In this document: piece after piece, positions 33,660-45,389 of the stretch
Layout of the letters: every line of letters starts with the position of its first letter
Numbering within the stretch: the first letter of the stretch is position 1
The notes under the pieces: model-generated
The model's input: the letters and a program-made list of their open reading frames with translations, nothing else
What the model was told of the DNA's origin: nothing
The model's database searches: none
Source of the DNA: Aplectana chamaeleonis
Taxonomy: Eukaryota; Nematoda; Chromadorea; Rhabditida; Cosmocercidae
Assembly (NCBI GenBank): GCA_029168955.1
Contig: JAPDOI010000038.1
Location: 1,949,001-2,013,000 of the forward strand
Direction of reading: 5' to 3'
DNA: 64,000 nt
Made by a program: the position numbers and the translations under genes

Positions 33660-34104
33660 CAGTACCGAGCAATTTTTTTTTGCAAAAAAAGCGTTTTGCG
33701 GCGTTTTTTGAGCTCACAAAGCGCCGCATCGCCATAACTTTTTTCAAACTTGACAAATAAGTTTTCCAGCAAGTTTTCGTGTTCCTCTCAATGAGGAGAA
33801 TGCAACAGTATGTGTAGATTGACATCGATCACGGGTCAAAACATGACTGGTTTCTGATATCATGACCGTCTGATCAGTTCGTAATGAGGGGTTTTGTGAC
33901 GTAAATATGCAATTTTCGATAAAATTCTGGATTTGAATCTATTATTTTGTAACAATATCATATAGAACTCAATAAAGGCAATCCACAAACGACTTCATAT
34001 TTGAAGTTAAACCACTTTGAAACAGGTCATGGCGGTGCGGCGCTTTATGATCGCAGAAAACGCCTCAAAACGCTGTTTTTTTTCAGGAATTTTGCTCGGT
34101 ACTG
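33660..34104. mobile_element. TA-flanked MITE with CAGTACCGAGCAA ends
   Basis: 445 bp. CAGTACCGAGCAATTTT at left and TTGCTCGGTACTG at right, with TA on both sides (33658-33659; 34105-34106). Arms share GCGGCGTTTT and AAAGCGCCGCA motifs. The CAGT start and TA duplication point to Tc1/mariner-type mobilisation. Confidence 0.8.
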
Positions 34105-34109
34105 TATGT

Positions 34110-35425
34110 AGTTCCCTACTTTTTTAGTGAGCAAGCTCACGAAGTAGAGGCTAATAAGGGAAGGTTCCCATAAAACTGCTCAATATCGGAGAGCAAATAA
34201 AAAAAACTCGAATATAAATTTATGCCAGTTGGTGTGGTTAGGCAATGCGGACAAAAGGTTTAACCAAACAGTCTCGGTGGTTCCGAGCTTTGAAGTTGTG
34301 AGGTGGGTGTGTTTTCTGTTTCGTGTGTCACAGACTCTTAGAAAATAAGATGGTCAGTTGCCCGTGTTGGATGTAAGCTTTTTCAGGGATAAGGTGTGTT
34401 CAAAATTCCGACAACTGTTCTTTTGATGAAACAAACGGTAGACAACTGTTCTATAGCGTGGGCGGGGCGATCCGATGGGTCGGCTTCTCCACGAGATTTC
34501 CACTCATAACCTGGCCGTTTTTCGTCGTGCGTTCGTCATAACTGTCCTTAGAGGTATCCAAAGGTTACGTTCCTGCAAAAAAGCTAGCGACTTTTTCAAA
34601 GTTCAGTTGACTGTTGCAACTATCGTTTCATTCGATTCTTACTGAGCTCCATAATGAAAGTTTTTAGGAGCATCGCAGGTAAGAAAGTTCGCGATGTCTT
34701 GGAACCTTAGTTGATCGATGTGGATTTGTATGGAATTGCGGAACCATCGACGCTATCCACTTCACTCGATTTCTGTTTAACAAGCATAGTAAGAATAAAA
34801 AAGCTGTTCACTTACCTTGGAGAGGACGGCTTTTAACTGAGTTCCGCGCAACATCATATAGTATGCCTTTCGAATCCGAATTGTGCTGCAGGACCTTATG
34901 AATTAGTTGAAGGTTCTGTACGTGAACCCTACAAGTTGTACATATTAGAGTGGGGACAGGAACATCGATGAAATTCTGAATCACCGGAAGAAATACCCTA
35001 AATAAGGAGGGTGTTCTCACTCCGTCGAGACTCCTGCCAACAGGCTGCTGCAGCCTGTTTGCAGAAGTCTACACGAGTTCCCCCAGGGGCTGATTACTGA
35101 GCAGAGACAATAATATATTTTTGAACACGTGCTATCCATTTCATTATAAGGGAGCGCAATGGGTGTTCCCATGTGTATCTCAGCTTCGTCTCATTCAAGT
35201 GTATTTGTTGATAATCGTTCACGAATGCACGGAAAGAATGGAGGAAATTAGAATTATAAAATCCACTCTTCTATCGTCCAAAAGCCTAATAATAGCTCGA
35301 CAGGCAACAGAACTGCCTTTTCTCATTACCGTTTCACAGTCACTACTGAGAATACTAATCACCAGCCGATTAGCATATGCACTTGGAGCCTTGGCACACA
35401 TCGACTTTCATGATAACCGACAGTG
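34110..35425. other. Unassigned stretch
   Basis: No gene recognised. There is a perfect short palindrome, AACAGGCTGCTGCAGCCTGT, near 35039. Other ORFs up to 101 codons (35121-35426) lack motifs. Confidence 0.35.
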
Positions 35426-35426
35426 A

Positions 35427-35722
35427 GGGGTATGGTATACTTTTGCGACACACGGTCGCGTCGCTCTGCACAGCGACAGCGACCGCCTCCCGTGCTTTAA
35501 ATCTGTCGCTGTTGCAGTGCACTGCACAGCGACGGCGACAGTGGTAGCGACAAGCTATGGCACATTTGCAGTATGTCAGCCCTCCGCGACACGTCGCTGC
35601 GACCCGCACGTGACACCTGTTCCTACGACGGCCGTTGTCGTTGCTCCGATGCGGGTCCCGTCGCGATTTGTGTTAGATTGCATGCCCGTCGCTCATTACA
35701 GCGACAAAGTATACCATACCCC
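35427..35722. mobile_element. TIR element GGGGTATGGTATACTTT, copy 1
   Basis: GGGGTATGGTATACTTTTGCG at left and the inverse of GGGGTATGGTATACTTTGTC at right. The interior is rich in GCGACAGCGAC-type motifs and their complements. A second copy, with an extra 230-bp insert, is at 53588-54141. Confidence 0.72.
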
Positions 35723-35729
35723 TGACGCA

Positions 35730-36820
35730 GCACGCACGAGTGAGCGATGTCCGCTCCCCATTGATTAATGAATATTCAATCTCGATCATGGCTTTACTAT
35801 CTATACCCGGTTGGAGTGACAAAAATGGCGGAAGTTTCGCCTGGATGTTAGCTTTGTATTGCTGAGCACAAATCTGATAGCTGTTTTCCTAATTGTGCAA
35901 TAAGCAACTTCACTGCCTGTTATTTAATATTTTTATATGGTTTCCGTTTTCGATCTAGTCTGACGCATGGACCAGGCGGCTGGCCGTGCGGGGTTGGCGG
36001 CCTCACTGGAGAATGCGGTTTCGATTCGCGCGGGGTGATCTACCGCCGCAGCCCCTTCCATTCATCAGACTAAAGTTATTGCGCGAACTCTACCTACCAT
36101 AAAATGAAAGAGGTCCTGTATTAGGCAAAAATACATATAGAATCGTGGTCACAGTAATAAATGCTATTATTGACAGCGTTTGAATCTAAACACTGTTACA
36201 ATGATCCAATTTTTTGACAGAAACACTTAGAGACAAATGGGACAGGAAACTGTGATAGGCGTACCTTTTCTCTTCGAAGCGAACATATGGTGCAGAACAT
36301 TGAGTTTTCTTGAAAATGCAAAGATCTAAAAAAGAACTGCGAGAACAGGTCAGAACAACATTTCTCGCATGAGATAGGTAACATAAAATCATAAACAACA
36401 AGAAATCAACGAAAGAAGGAATCTAAAAATAGAATGGAAAAGAGTACATGGCGAAATTAACAGCAGCAACGGCGAGATATTGATTAGTGAGAAGAGCTGG
36501 CCACGACTGGCACGTAACTTTATTCGCGTCAATCAGCATCCACTGACTTCGAGGGCGACCAAAATCTACTCGGGAGAAGATTTTCGGAGATGGCGACCCC
36601 TCCGTCTCTCCCTCCACTCCTGTACACTATTTCCCCATTTCCTCGCACAAAGAACGAGATGAAGCTCTCGTTCCCATCATGGGTAGGAGAGGATCACCCG
36701 CAAAGAGGTGCGGAATCTTCTCATGTGGTCGACCTCATGACCTGTCGTGTAATTTTCAATTTCTGAGGGTTTTGGACCATACTTAGCAAATCTACAAAAC
36801 TGTGCCAAGAAGTTGAAACT
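35730..36820. other. Unassigned stretch with a weak tRNA-like patch
   Basis: Around 35970-36050 there is a CG-rich patch with TGGCCGTGCGG and GGTTTCGATTCGC, loosely resembling tRNA A and B boxes. It is too imperfect to call. The remainder shows nothing. Confidence 0.3.
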
Positions 36821-36823
36821 TGA

Positions 36824-37300
36824 AGGCACAGTCCAAGCTCAGGGACGAAATCGGAGATTTCTACGTAATTGTGAAGTAGACCCACCATATATAGCCCCCG
36901 CCAAAAGCGAGCTCTCTGTTCCCCCGAATAAGCGAGTTATAGGAGGAAGCCACCCTGGGGCGCCCACAACGGGAAGCCACTTTGGTACGCCCCTTTTACG
37001 ATCTTTCGAGCTCAACAGTGGCGATATGAGTGATCATTCCCGATCAACAGCCCCGTTCTTCCCTTCATTCTCAGCCTCTCTCTTTACTCAGGTTCGCTCA
37101 TATACATTGGTTGCAAATGACGGAAGTTACAAGCCTCGGACAACTCGTCCACCATGCTTCCGCAGCCCAAATTTTGAGGGGCCATAACTCCGTTCCTAGG
37201 GGGTCTTGTACGATTCCAGAGACATCATTGAAATCAGCACGGGACCGTTTTCAAGATGGGCAGAACAACAGAAAAACGATTCTGAGGTTGGACTGTGCCT
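36824..37300 (+). mobile_element. TTAA-family element, subfamily with internal GGAAGTTACAAGCCT block, copy 1
   Basis: Begins AGGCACAGTCCAAGCTC and ends GGACTGTGCCT followed by TTAA (left flank TTGA). The internal block GACGGAAGTTACAAGCCTCG ... GGACAACTCGTCCA ... CCATAACTCCGTTCCTAG recurs in 37875-38347 (inverted), 50184-50669 and 55470-55893. Confidence 0.75.
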
Positions 37301-37874
37301 TTAAGTAGCTCCTAGAGCTCACCATTATATCCCGCTCTCGTCTGGTTTACTACCACCCATGGTTTCTTCAGCAGGATAAATTGCTCATTTTGGATTGTGC
37401 CTAGCACGTGACGCATTTGAAACAATGTTGAAGCAAGGATGTGCAGCTTGTAGAAAACAATAATGTGGCTTTGTAATTTCGCACGACTTAAAAATTGGAT
37501 TTTTCCTCAAAACATTCATAACATTCACGTTTTGAGTCTACTGAAACTTTGCTTCCCAGATTTTTCAGAAATCCTGGAACCAAGAGGAACACTCTTCTGA
37601 ATTCCTGGACGCCTAAAAACATAATTTTGCATGACACTGCTGTGGTAAGAAATTACAACGACGTTAGGACAGATACTCAGGCACTCGTGGATGTTTACCG
37701 CGAGCAGAATGCAGGTCGACCGCAAGTATCGTCTGGCGTCAAAACCGCTAAGACAGCGCTCGACGCGCCTTTAGCAGGCGGTCGACGTGATCAGATGTCC
37801 ACCGTGGGCTATGGGGCCACGAGAGCTCAAGGGTTATCAGAACGGTGGTAACAGCCAAGGACACTAACCTTTAA

Positions 37875-38347
37875 AGGCACAGTGCAACCTCGGAATCGCG
37901 TTTCCTTTTTCTAGTTTACCTCAAATACGGTTAGAAGCCGATTTCAATGATGTCCCTGGAATCGCACAAGGCCCGCTGGGAACGGAGTTATGGCCCTTCG
38001 AAAATTGAGGGATGAATTCATGATGGACGAGTGGTCCGAGGAGCGTAACCTCCTTCATTTGCAACCGATGCGTACGAGTGAACCTGAATGAAGAAAGAGG
38101 CCAAGAATGAAAGGATGAACGGGGCTATTGATCGAGAACCTTCGCTCATCTCGCAAATATTGAGCTCGAAAAATCGTAAAAGGGGCGTGCCAAAGTGGCT
38201 TCCGGAGATGGGCGCACCAAGGTGGTTTTCTCCTATATCTCGCTTATTCGGAGGGATTGAGAGCTCGCATTTGACATGTGTGCTATAGGGCCGGACTACT
38301 TCAAAACTATGTGGAAATCTCAGATTTCGTTCATAAGCTTGGACCCT
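37875..38347 (-). mobile_element. TTAA-family element, same subfamily, copy 2 (inverted)
   Basis: TTAA (37871-37874), then AGGCACAGTGCAACC. On the - strand it carries GGACGAGTGG / CCATAACTCCGTTCCCAG blocks as in copy 1, 570 bp away. The far end (GGACCCTTCA) is eroded. Confidence 0.7.
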
Positions 38348-38352
38348 TCAAG

Positions 38353-38900
38353 CACTCACTAGGGACTGATCCCAGCGCAAACTGGGGTCCCAGAAAGAAT
38401 TGCTGAATGTTGCAGGGGAGATCAAAAGAAACGATAAGAACTTTGTTGAGTTTCTTTAATGCATCTGGTAGATCAAGAGCGATCATAGCTTCTTTTTTGA
38501 TTTTTTATTACTCGAACACTTTCAGCTCTAACTTTGTCAAGGGGGGTAATTCGGGGCGCTGAACACGAGTGTATGGTCTATTTTTCGTTCCGGAAGATTC
38601 CGGAGGTTACTGTAGACAAATGATTTTTTCCTACTGTAACTTACAATTATCTTCTGAGAAACTAAAAATGGACCTTATAATCGTGTTAAAGGTCTCGAAT
38701 AGCCCCCTGAACAGAGGTTGGTCTGAAAATGTATAAATTTGTAAAACCTAAAAATTGCGTTTTTCCAAGTTTTTGATTTATCCATGTGCATCAAGTAAAT
38801 TCGCGAAATCTTAAATTGCTTCTTTTACGTTTCCCACAACACTCAACATACCATTTAACAAAAAAAAACAGTTTGCGCTGGGATCAGTCCCTAGTCAGTG
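38353..38900. mobile_element. TIR element CACTCACTAGGGACTGATCC
   Basis: 548 bp. The ends share CTAGGGACTGATCCCAGCGC then AAACTG, inverted. No ORF. No convincing target duplication was seen; an hAT relationship is possible but not shown. Confidence 0.75.
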
Positions 38901-38904
38901 ACGC

Positions 38905-39735
38905 TCCTAATGACGCAGTAAAAGTGAGAGTGCGCAATTTTCTCTCCTGGGTCCCTTCCCTTACTCGCGGTAGGAAAAACAAGATCACCCTCCGAAGAGC
39001 GCAAAGTTCGTTGCGTTGTAAATTCTTCACAAACCGAGCGGGCTCTGCATGCTTGAACTTGACAAAGTCCGAACTTTCGCCGCTATCACTACTCTTTTCA
39101 GAACGCGAATATGTCTTACTATATTGAAGCCGTAGCGTGTCTTTCTTTGGTCTCGTACTCGATTATCCCATACCCTCATCCAGGATTATGTGTACTCCTG
39201 ACGCTATTTTTTATATTTGTTCTATGACCTTCGCCTTATGCAATGTAATAAACTAAACTAATCTAAATACTTGATGAACTCAATCAAATGTACCACGACA
39301 TAACAACGTAAAAAAAAATTAACTCAATCAAGAAAACGGTAGACTTGACATCATACTTGCTAACATTGCGTTTCGCTACGAGTTCGTTCTGAATATATCG
39401 GTAGGAGTAATCTTGAAAACGGTTATACATTATGACCGTCAACCAGCTTGTCTTGATTAAGCTCACCTTATCTCACGTGGCTTGTGACTGTGGAAGCGAG
39501 GGTAGGCTTTCCGTCACAAACGTGATGCTCCCGCATGTTACTGCGACTTATCATCGGAAAACATTGATTATTGACTTTTCTGTTATTTTCTGGTTTTGTC
39601 CAATCTGTCAGAAAACAGAGACAGAGTACAGGAAGGCAAAAATGGCCAGAAAACAGAAATCACAAAACAGAAGATTCCGCACACCCCCGGTCAATATACT
39701 TGGGTGCCTGAGTATGTATTCCGCATTTACCGTAT
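38905..39735. other. Unassigned stretch
   Basis: Short inverted motifs (CTCAATCAAGAAAACGGT near 39325; ACCAGCTTGTCTTGATTAAG near 39444). Otherwise nothing recognised. Confidence 0.3.
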
Positions 39736-39739
39736 TTCC

Positions 39740-39945
39740 TCTATCAGAAGTACACCTACATTTGGAGTACATCTCTAATAGAAATAAAACAGAAAGCTAG
39801 GGCTGACTATCAGAGGTACACCTTCTATTTGAATTACACTTCTAATAGAGGTACATCTGAAATATAGGCTTGAGAATCAAAAGTACATCCTCGATTTGAA
39901 GCACACCTATATTATAAGTACACCTAATTTTGAGGTGGACTCCCG
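39740..39945. repeat. Degenerate tandem repeat (GAGGTACACCT-ATTTGAA units)
   Basis: Five or more imperfect units built on AGAAGTACACCTACATTTGG, AGAGGTACACCTTCTATTTG, AAAGTACATCCTCGATTTGA and similar, with spacing of roughly 25-60 bp. Confidence 0.6.
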
Positions 39946-40531
39946 GTACTGAAAAAAGTTCTCGGCGATAGGAATGTTGTATTTGAAAGAGGCTAGAATG
40001 CGCCCGATATTTTTCGAATATTTACGAGATTTGACTATTCACAAAAACATTTATGACCACTCCTTTTCTTGGCCGAAGATTGGGTGTATGGGACAACGTT
40101 TGATGCCACTTTAGCGTAATTATTGAGAAAAACCTTAGTATCGAATATTGATTCTGCGGTTATTTTTTCAACTGTTTTCACGGATATCACTTATGCAGGT
40201 GCACTACTGAATTTTTGATTTCATTAAGTGGTAAGAATTCAAAGTTTAAAGAGTTATTGAAAAAATAGCATTCACATTCACAGAAACATTTCCATCAATC
40301 CTGATGTAATCGTTGGGTTGGAGCGCGATTTGAATGACTGTTGATTTTCTAACGAATTATTGGATTGCCTACAGGAGCATTTTTCATTTTGTTAGTCGTG
40401 AGTCGTTTGACGTAACAACCATAAAGCCCGTTAGTCGTTAAAGTCGTCAGTCGTTAGTCGTAATTACGCATACCCATGATGTACCGGCACTTGTTCTCTC
40501 CAGAAGTATAGATTTAGTGTTTGCTAAACGT

Positions 40532-41261
40532 CCAGGGGCGGCATGCACCAAGGCAAGTGTTAGGGGCCGAATAGACTCCCGCCGCTGAAAGGCGCGGCAG
40601 CTTGCAATGGAGGAGTATCGATCATGCTGCGCCGCACGATCGATCCCCCTTTATTGCAAGCTGCCGCGCCTTTCTGCGGCGGTAGTCTGTTCGTCCCCTT
40701 AGGCTCCGTCCACAGCAGACGTCCTAGCGTCAAGTGACCGAAGGTGACGCTGGGGTTTCGCATCTTTAGGATTCGTCATTGATCTGACTCCCCAGCGACC
40801 ACTGCACCCGGCCAGTTTCTGACGGTGGAGGCATAGTGACCGTAACGGCTGTCACTAATATTGTCGATACCATCGTTAACCACGTGCCGTCCTCGGACAC
40901 GTTGAATGCGCCAGCCGTCGAGCGTCATGCGTCAGCATTTGAGCGGTGGCGCATGATGCTCCGACGCCTTGACCCCTTGCCGCTGGTCGTCTGCTACGGA
41001 CGGAGCCCTCTGAAGGGCTGGGGCAGGGCTTTGGGTGTCTGCCGCTTGATGGTAGCAGAGCGAAGGCTGAAAAGGGTAGGGTAGCGCTGAAAAATCGTTC
41101 CCTCGCCAACCCTACCTAGGAGGGTAGGGCAGCCGAGACTCTGCTGAGACACTAAGTGTTGATTATCTCCAGCACTCGCCGGGCAATCATGAAAGACACC
41201 GACTTCCTGGACCCTACTCCAACTCCTACGTAACACTCGCGTTCGTGCATGCCGCCCCTGG
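40532..41261. mobile_element. TIR element CCAGGGGCGGCATGCAC, with nested MITE
   Basis: The left end CCAGGGGCGGCATGCACCAA and the inverse of CCAGGGGCGGCATGCACGAA at right continue similar for about 35 bp (AGTGTTA). A Tourist-like MITE sits at the TTA of the left arm. CAGGGGCGG resembles hAT-type ends, but no 8-bp duplication was found. Confidence 0.7.
40563..40698. mobile_element. Tourist-like MITE with TTA duplication
   Basis: 136 bp, GGGGCCGAATAGACTCCC at left and the inverse GGGGACGAACAGACTACC at right. Arms continue as GCCGC-GAAAGGCGCGGCAGC. TTA on both sides (40560-40562; 40699-40701) is the PIF/Harbinger signature. Confidence 0.85.
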
Positions 41262-42020
41262 CGGTGTTCAGCTAGTCCAGCCCATTCTATATAACCCGAA
41301 CTAAGGTACACAGCGTCAGAAAAGTGACAAAATCTTGCCTTTATTGTCTTCGAAAACGACTCCAAAACGACTCCAGACCGCTTTGCATTCGAGTCGAAAG
41401 AATATTGTGGTCTGATTGTAAGCAAAGTGTGAAATTCGCTCTATGGCTCTAATCGTCATAGGCTGAATACATCGAGAGGAGTAGGCTTTTGACATCGAGT
41501 CTGGAACGTGAAATGTACTAAGTCTAGTTATAAACTATGCTAGTTTTAGCACGCAGCCTGATTTCCGCGGTGCACAATGCAACGACAGTGCATTCCGTTT
41601 TTGTGCCCTGCTCTGTTAGGCTTCGGAGCTTTACTGCCGTTTATCTACATATTGTAGTCTCGCTTGTGTTTTCAAAACACTAATTTTCTAGTGTTTCCCA
41701 CCTGCATCCCTTCTGTTTGTATTCTGAAGTTTCTTGTGAAGGTTTATAGTTATTCCGCTTAAACAGGTCCCAATTGTTACAGAGATGAGCACAGATCAGA
41801 CAATGTGTCCGAGAAGTAGTCATAGTGGACATACCAAATGAAGTGTACCGACCCAGCACAATTCAAGCACGCACAGTTCATGGCAATGTAAAAAATCGGT
41901 TGTGCGATTGCGTATTCCACTGAGTATACCGTACGTTGCGCCATAACCGACAGCAGATTTGTACTTATTTTATAAATTTAAAAAAACAAAGGAAGCGTAA
42001 AGAAACGGTGAGTTTTTTTG

Positions 42021-42189
42021 CCACACTCGCATTATCAATACACCCAAAGTCTTCATTATAGATACATTCAGGGATAAGAACAAAAATTAAATATTTACGA
42101 AAAACTGGAAATTAACAGAAAAATGCCTATTTTGTTATACCCGCGTGTGCTCATGTTGAAGACTTCAGGTGTATTGATAATGTGTGGTG
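42021..42189. mobile_element. Foldback element CGCATTATCAATACACC
   Basis: CCACACTCGCATTATCAATA at left and its inverse TATTGATAATGTGTGG at right; inner arms AGTCTTCA / TGAAGACTTC. About 170 bp, non-coding. Confidence 0.65.
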
Positions 42190-42281
42190 AGGGACAAAAC
42201 TTCCCATTTTTCAACGTTTCCAGTATTTCTTCTTTGAAATCCAAAAAAATGATACAAAATTGCCGCCGTTCATGGTGCGAC

Positions 42282-42800
42282 CTACGGCATGCTTATGTTA
42301 GTGGAACACGCAATAGCACATCTGCCATTTTCCAAAAAATTGCGAAAAAACAACTTTGCCGCTTTGCGGCAAATTATGACTTCGCTGGCCTTCGTGGGCG
42401 CTCCGCGATCTGCGAGCGGTGGTGCATAGCCATTAAGAGTCGCTATTTGACAAGCTAGGCTTTTTGAAGTTTCACGCTCTTCCTCTCCAGAATACACATT
42501 TATAGCGGTGCGAAACATGTTTCTGAAAACCGCAAGTTTTGTCTGGGTGAGATGCGCAAACCGCTGGTGGACCAGAGTAATCTTATTTAAACGTTTGCGG
42601 TACCATTTTGTGAATCTCCTGTCTCCTGCTAGTTGAATCCGAATATTCAGAAAAGGAAACCAGCTTTTCGACGGCTTTTCCCGGGTCAGTTTTATGTGTG
42701 GGGACTGACTGTTCATTAGAGTGAAACATATGTCCATCTCTTCCTACGTAGAGCAAATTATGAGACAGTAATCAATGTTGTTTTGTTTTCTGTATACCTT
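42282..42800 (-). pseudogene. Penelope-like element reverse transcriptase relic
   Basis: The - strand reads DYCLIICST, a stop, EEMDICFTLMNSQSPHIKLT, KSWFPFLNIRIQLAGDRRFT, KWYRKRLNKITLVHQRFAHL and KLAVFRNMFRTAINVYSGEE. The order ...C.T..EMD.CF..LNS....IKFT.E.....LPFL......Y.K......H...H......V.RN is that of Penelope-like RTs just after the catalytic YVDD. The N-terminal RT half and the GIY-YIG endonuclease are not seen. Confidence 0.72.
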
Positions 42801-42840
42801 CGAGGTTTTTAGGTGGTAAAATTTATTCGTCGGCCTTACG

Positions 42841-42864
42841 TTTCGACAGGGTCGTCGTCATCAG
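42841..42864 (-). ncRNA. Hammerhead-ribozyme-like core upstream of the Penelope relic
   Basis: The - strand has CTGATGA, a 3-4 bp stem (GAC...GTC) and then GAAAC, flanked by GGCCT and AAGGCC. CUGAUGA-stem-GAAA is the hammerhead catalytic core, known in terminal repeats of Penelope-like elements. The third stem and the cleavage triplet are not clear, so activity is doubtful. Confidence 0.45.
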
Positions 42865-43349
42865 AGGCCTAAATGTAGTGGAAGGTTTACCTTGTGTTCT
42901 ACACCATCATACACCTCCACAGCTCTAGCATTTCCGACGTTATGCTAAGGTCACAACGCGAAAACACCCTTTGGCGTATAAAACTCACACATCGGACCAC
43001 CAAACGAGCAGAGCGCAGTCTGCTTTGCACGCGACCAGTACAGCGAATGAGTCATACAGCGCAGTGCGCCGCTTTCAAGGAGCTGACTCATTACGCAGCC
43101 CACTGAGTGTGCTAGAGGTCGCAACGGGGAATGAAGGGCAAAAGGTCATTTGTCACAGATGGGCTCAATGTATCGTCAATGTCAACGAGTCATCAATGTA
43201 TCGCCAGTAAAACAAGGGTGGAGCGATTCGAGCACAGGTGCTTCAACTTTGGGCATGAAGGCGATGGCAAGCGTAGGTGCCAGCGGCTGCTCCATGGCCA
43301 GCCCGGAAGCTGAGTAAAGTATTTATCTGCCCATTCGAAAACATTACAA

Positions 43350-43384
43350 CCGAGGACTCCGAAGAGGGCGAGACCGCCGAAACG
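43350..43384 (+). ncRNA. Degenerate hammerhead-like/Penelope terminal motif
   Basis: CCGAGGACTCCGAAGAGGGCG then AGACCGCCGAAACG, followed by CCAATAAAACCATACCACC, parallels the - strand motif at 42841-42864, which is followed by AATAAATTTTACCACC. The CTGATGA box is mutated. Confidence 0.35.
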
Positions 43385-43439
43385 TTAGTTTTCCAATAAA
43401 ACCATACCACCTCGTGCCGGCTACAGTCAAAATATCAAT

Positions 43440-44589
43440 TGTTATTCTGATGCCGAGGTTCATCGACAGTCGAATTTGGAGATCATGTAGAGATTGCTTG
43501 GGGTGCTGAACACAAATCTGAAAATGTTTGCCGCTATTCTCGAGTGTAATGCTGATTACGTCAAAATCAAGGAACCATTTACCTGGCGAAACCTGCCTTA
43601 ATACCTAGAATATCGACAAGTATTGAAAAATTCGCGTTCATCAGCTCAAATAACCCCTACAGAGAAGTTTTGAGACAATTCTGAGACTTTCGTCCATTTA
43701 CCGTATACACACCTTAACCTACTGTAACCTATCAAAAATCGATAAACAGACCTCAGATTGGTGTTAAGCACTTCATGTACCCCTCCCCCACAGAAAAAAA
43801 GAGCCAAATCTAACGAAGCATTCCAGTGATCGACAACAGCCGCGTTTGCCCTCCGAAATAGTTACCCGCTCCGGTCAAGAACGCAAAGGAATGGAGCAAA
43901 TTTCGCTGCGAAATCGAGGGTACGTGTCTCCATGTGTCGCTAGTTGCTTTGCATGCACCACCCCTGAAAGCTCTTCTCAAAAATCTCTGAACAACTTATT
44001 CAAGACTTCAACGCAAGTTGCATGATGGCTTCACGCAACGAAAAAAAAAACGAAAAAACTGAAAAAAAACAGCTGAAAAACTATGGAGGTAGCGAGGTGA
44101 AAAACGGGCAAGAATTAGAGTTACTAGGGCCCAAAGATGCCATTTCGTGCATACGTGCACAGCTCCGCTCAAAAAGATCGCAGTCTCATGCCGAGCAGTC
44201 AAAAATCATCGATATTCAGAGAAAGAAATAAATGCAAATTTACCTTAAAACAGTTGAACAATGATAGCAAGCACTTCAGTCAATGTTTTTGACTAGATGT
44301 GTACATAAATTCGAAGGTTCATTGATTGAAGTTCGAATTCAAGCCAGCTCATGTTCTTGATATCAGAGATAATCGATGCCGATGATGTGGGGTATGCTCG
44401 TCCACCATCAAAAGACAAGAAAGTTCAGGCTTCAAATTTGGCCCAAAACAGCGGTTTTTCCGCGATTTTTTCATAGGTCCTACTACTCTGAACCCAGAAA
44501 AGGGTTTAGAGAGGAAAAGGAGACAAGCATATTCTCTCGCGACTACTGCCTTTAAGCCTACAAGCAACTTGAACCGATTTTACGTGAGA
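43440..44589. other. Unassigned stretch with one recurring 80-bp motif
   Basis: About 43695-43775 holds CCGTATACACACCTTAACC... ATCGATAAACAGACCTCAGA, a motif that recurs at 46490-46575 and 58424-58504 (+) and about 56915-56985 (-). Otherwise A-rich low-complexity sequence near 44040. Confidence 0.5.
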
Positions 44590-44815
44590 CTTGACCAGAT
44601 TTTGATTAATGTATCATGTAACTTGCGCTAATAATACACATCATTGCGAGTAATTTGCACCGCTGGTACATGATACTTGACACCTGACACCTGATACTTG
44701 ACATCTGGCACAATGAGACGCGACGCGGCCAGCAGACCAACACGCGACGCCGCCTGCTCTTAGAGCATGACTGGGCGGTTGGGCGGGCCTCCAGCGGGTG
44801 TGTGGGCGCAAGTCC

Positions 44816-44837
44816 CCAAAACTTGGGTAATTGAACC
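44816..44837 (-). ncRNA. SL1-like sequence, copy 2 (degenerate)
   Basis: The - strand reads GGTTCAATTACCCAAGTTTT then GG: 19 of 22 positions match SL1, including the same T to C change as copy 1. The GT donor is lost (GGGGAC follows). Upstream CGACGCACTC is shared with copy 1. Likely a relic. Confidence 0.5.
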
Positions 44838-44946
44838 GATGACGCTGCCCCCACCGCAGTCCTGCCTCAAGAGTGCGTCGTGTGTATCCCTAGGAAGCGG
44901 CACGCCGCGTAGAAAAGTTACATGTGCGGTAAAATAACACATTTAG

Positions 44947-45389
44947 AGGCAGGGTTCGCGATAAAAACAACTTTTGGGCTCTCTTCATAAGAATGTAGAT
45001 TTGGCCATCACAAAAGTAAAAATAAGTGAAAAAACCCAGAAATTCTTGGGAAAAACGCTCAAAAACAAAGAATAACGGCTAATTACCGGTGTCGGCCGGC
45101 CCCCTAATTAACGCGATTTTCATTAATGCTTGCTTACACGGCATTTATTTTGCTGTTAAAACAATCAGTAGTCTCCAGAAATGTTCAGAAATTACTTTAG
45201 AAACAAAATAAAAGTTGACAGAGCAGGCTTTTACCCAAATCTCGATAATTTGGGGCGAGAGGACACCAAGCCATAAGTTGCTCCTGAGCGTTTTTTCTCC
45301 AATTTTTTATTTATGTTCACTTTTTTGATGGCCAGATCTACCATTCCATGGGTATATCACAACAACCGATTTTATCGAGAACCCTGCCT
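44947..45389. mobile_element. TTAA-family foldback element
   Basis: AGGCAGGGTTCGCGATAAAA at left and the inverse of AGGCAGGGTTCTCGATAAAA at right. The right flank is TTAA and the left is TTAG. Arms share AGATYTGGCCATCA and AAAAACGCTCA. Confidence 0.78.

Noticed and set aside
35960..36060. Possible tRNA-like patch
   Set aside because: Only loose A/B box resemblance; no cloverleaf could be drawn.
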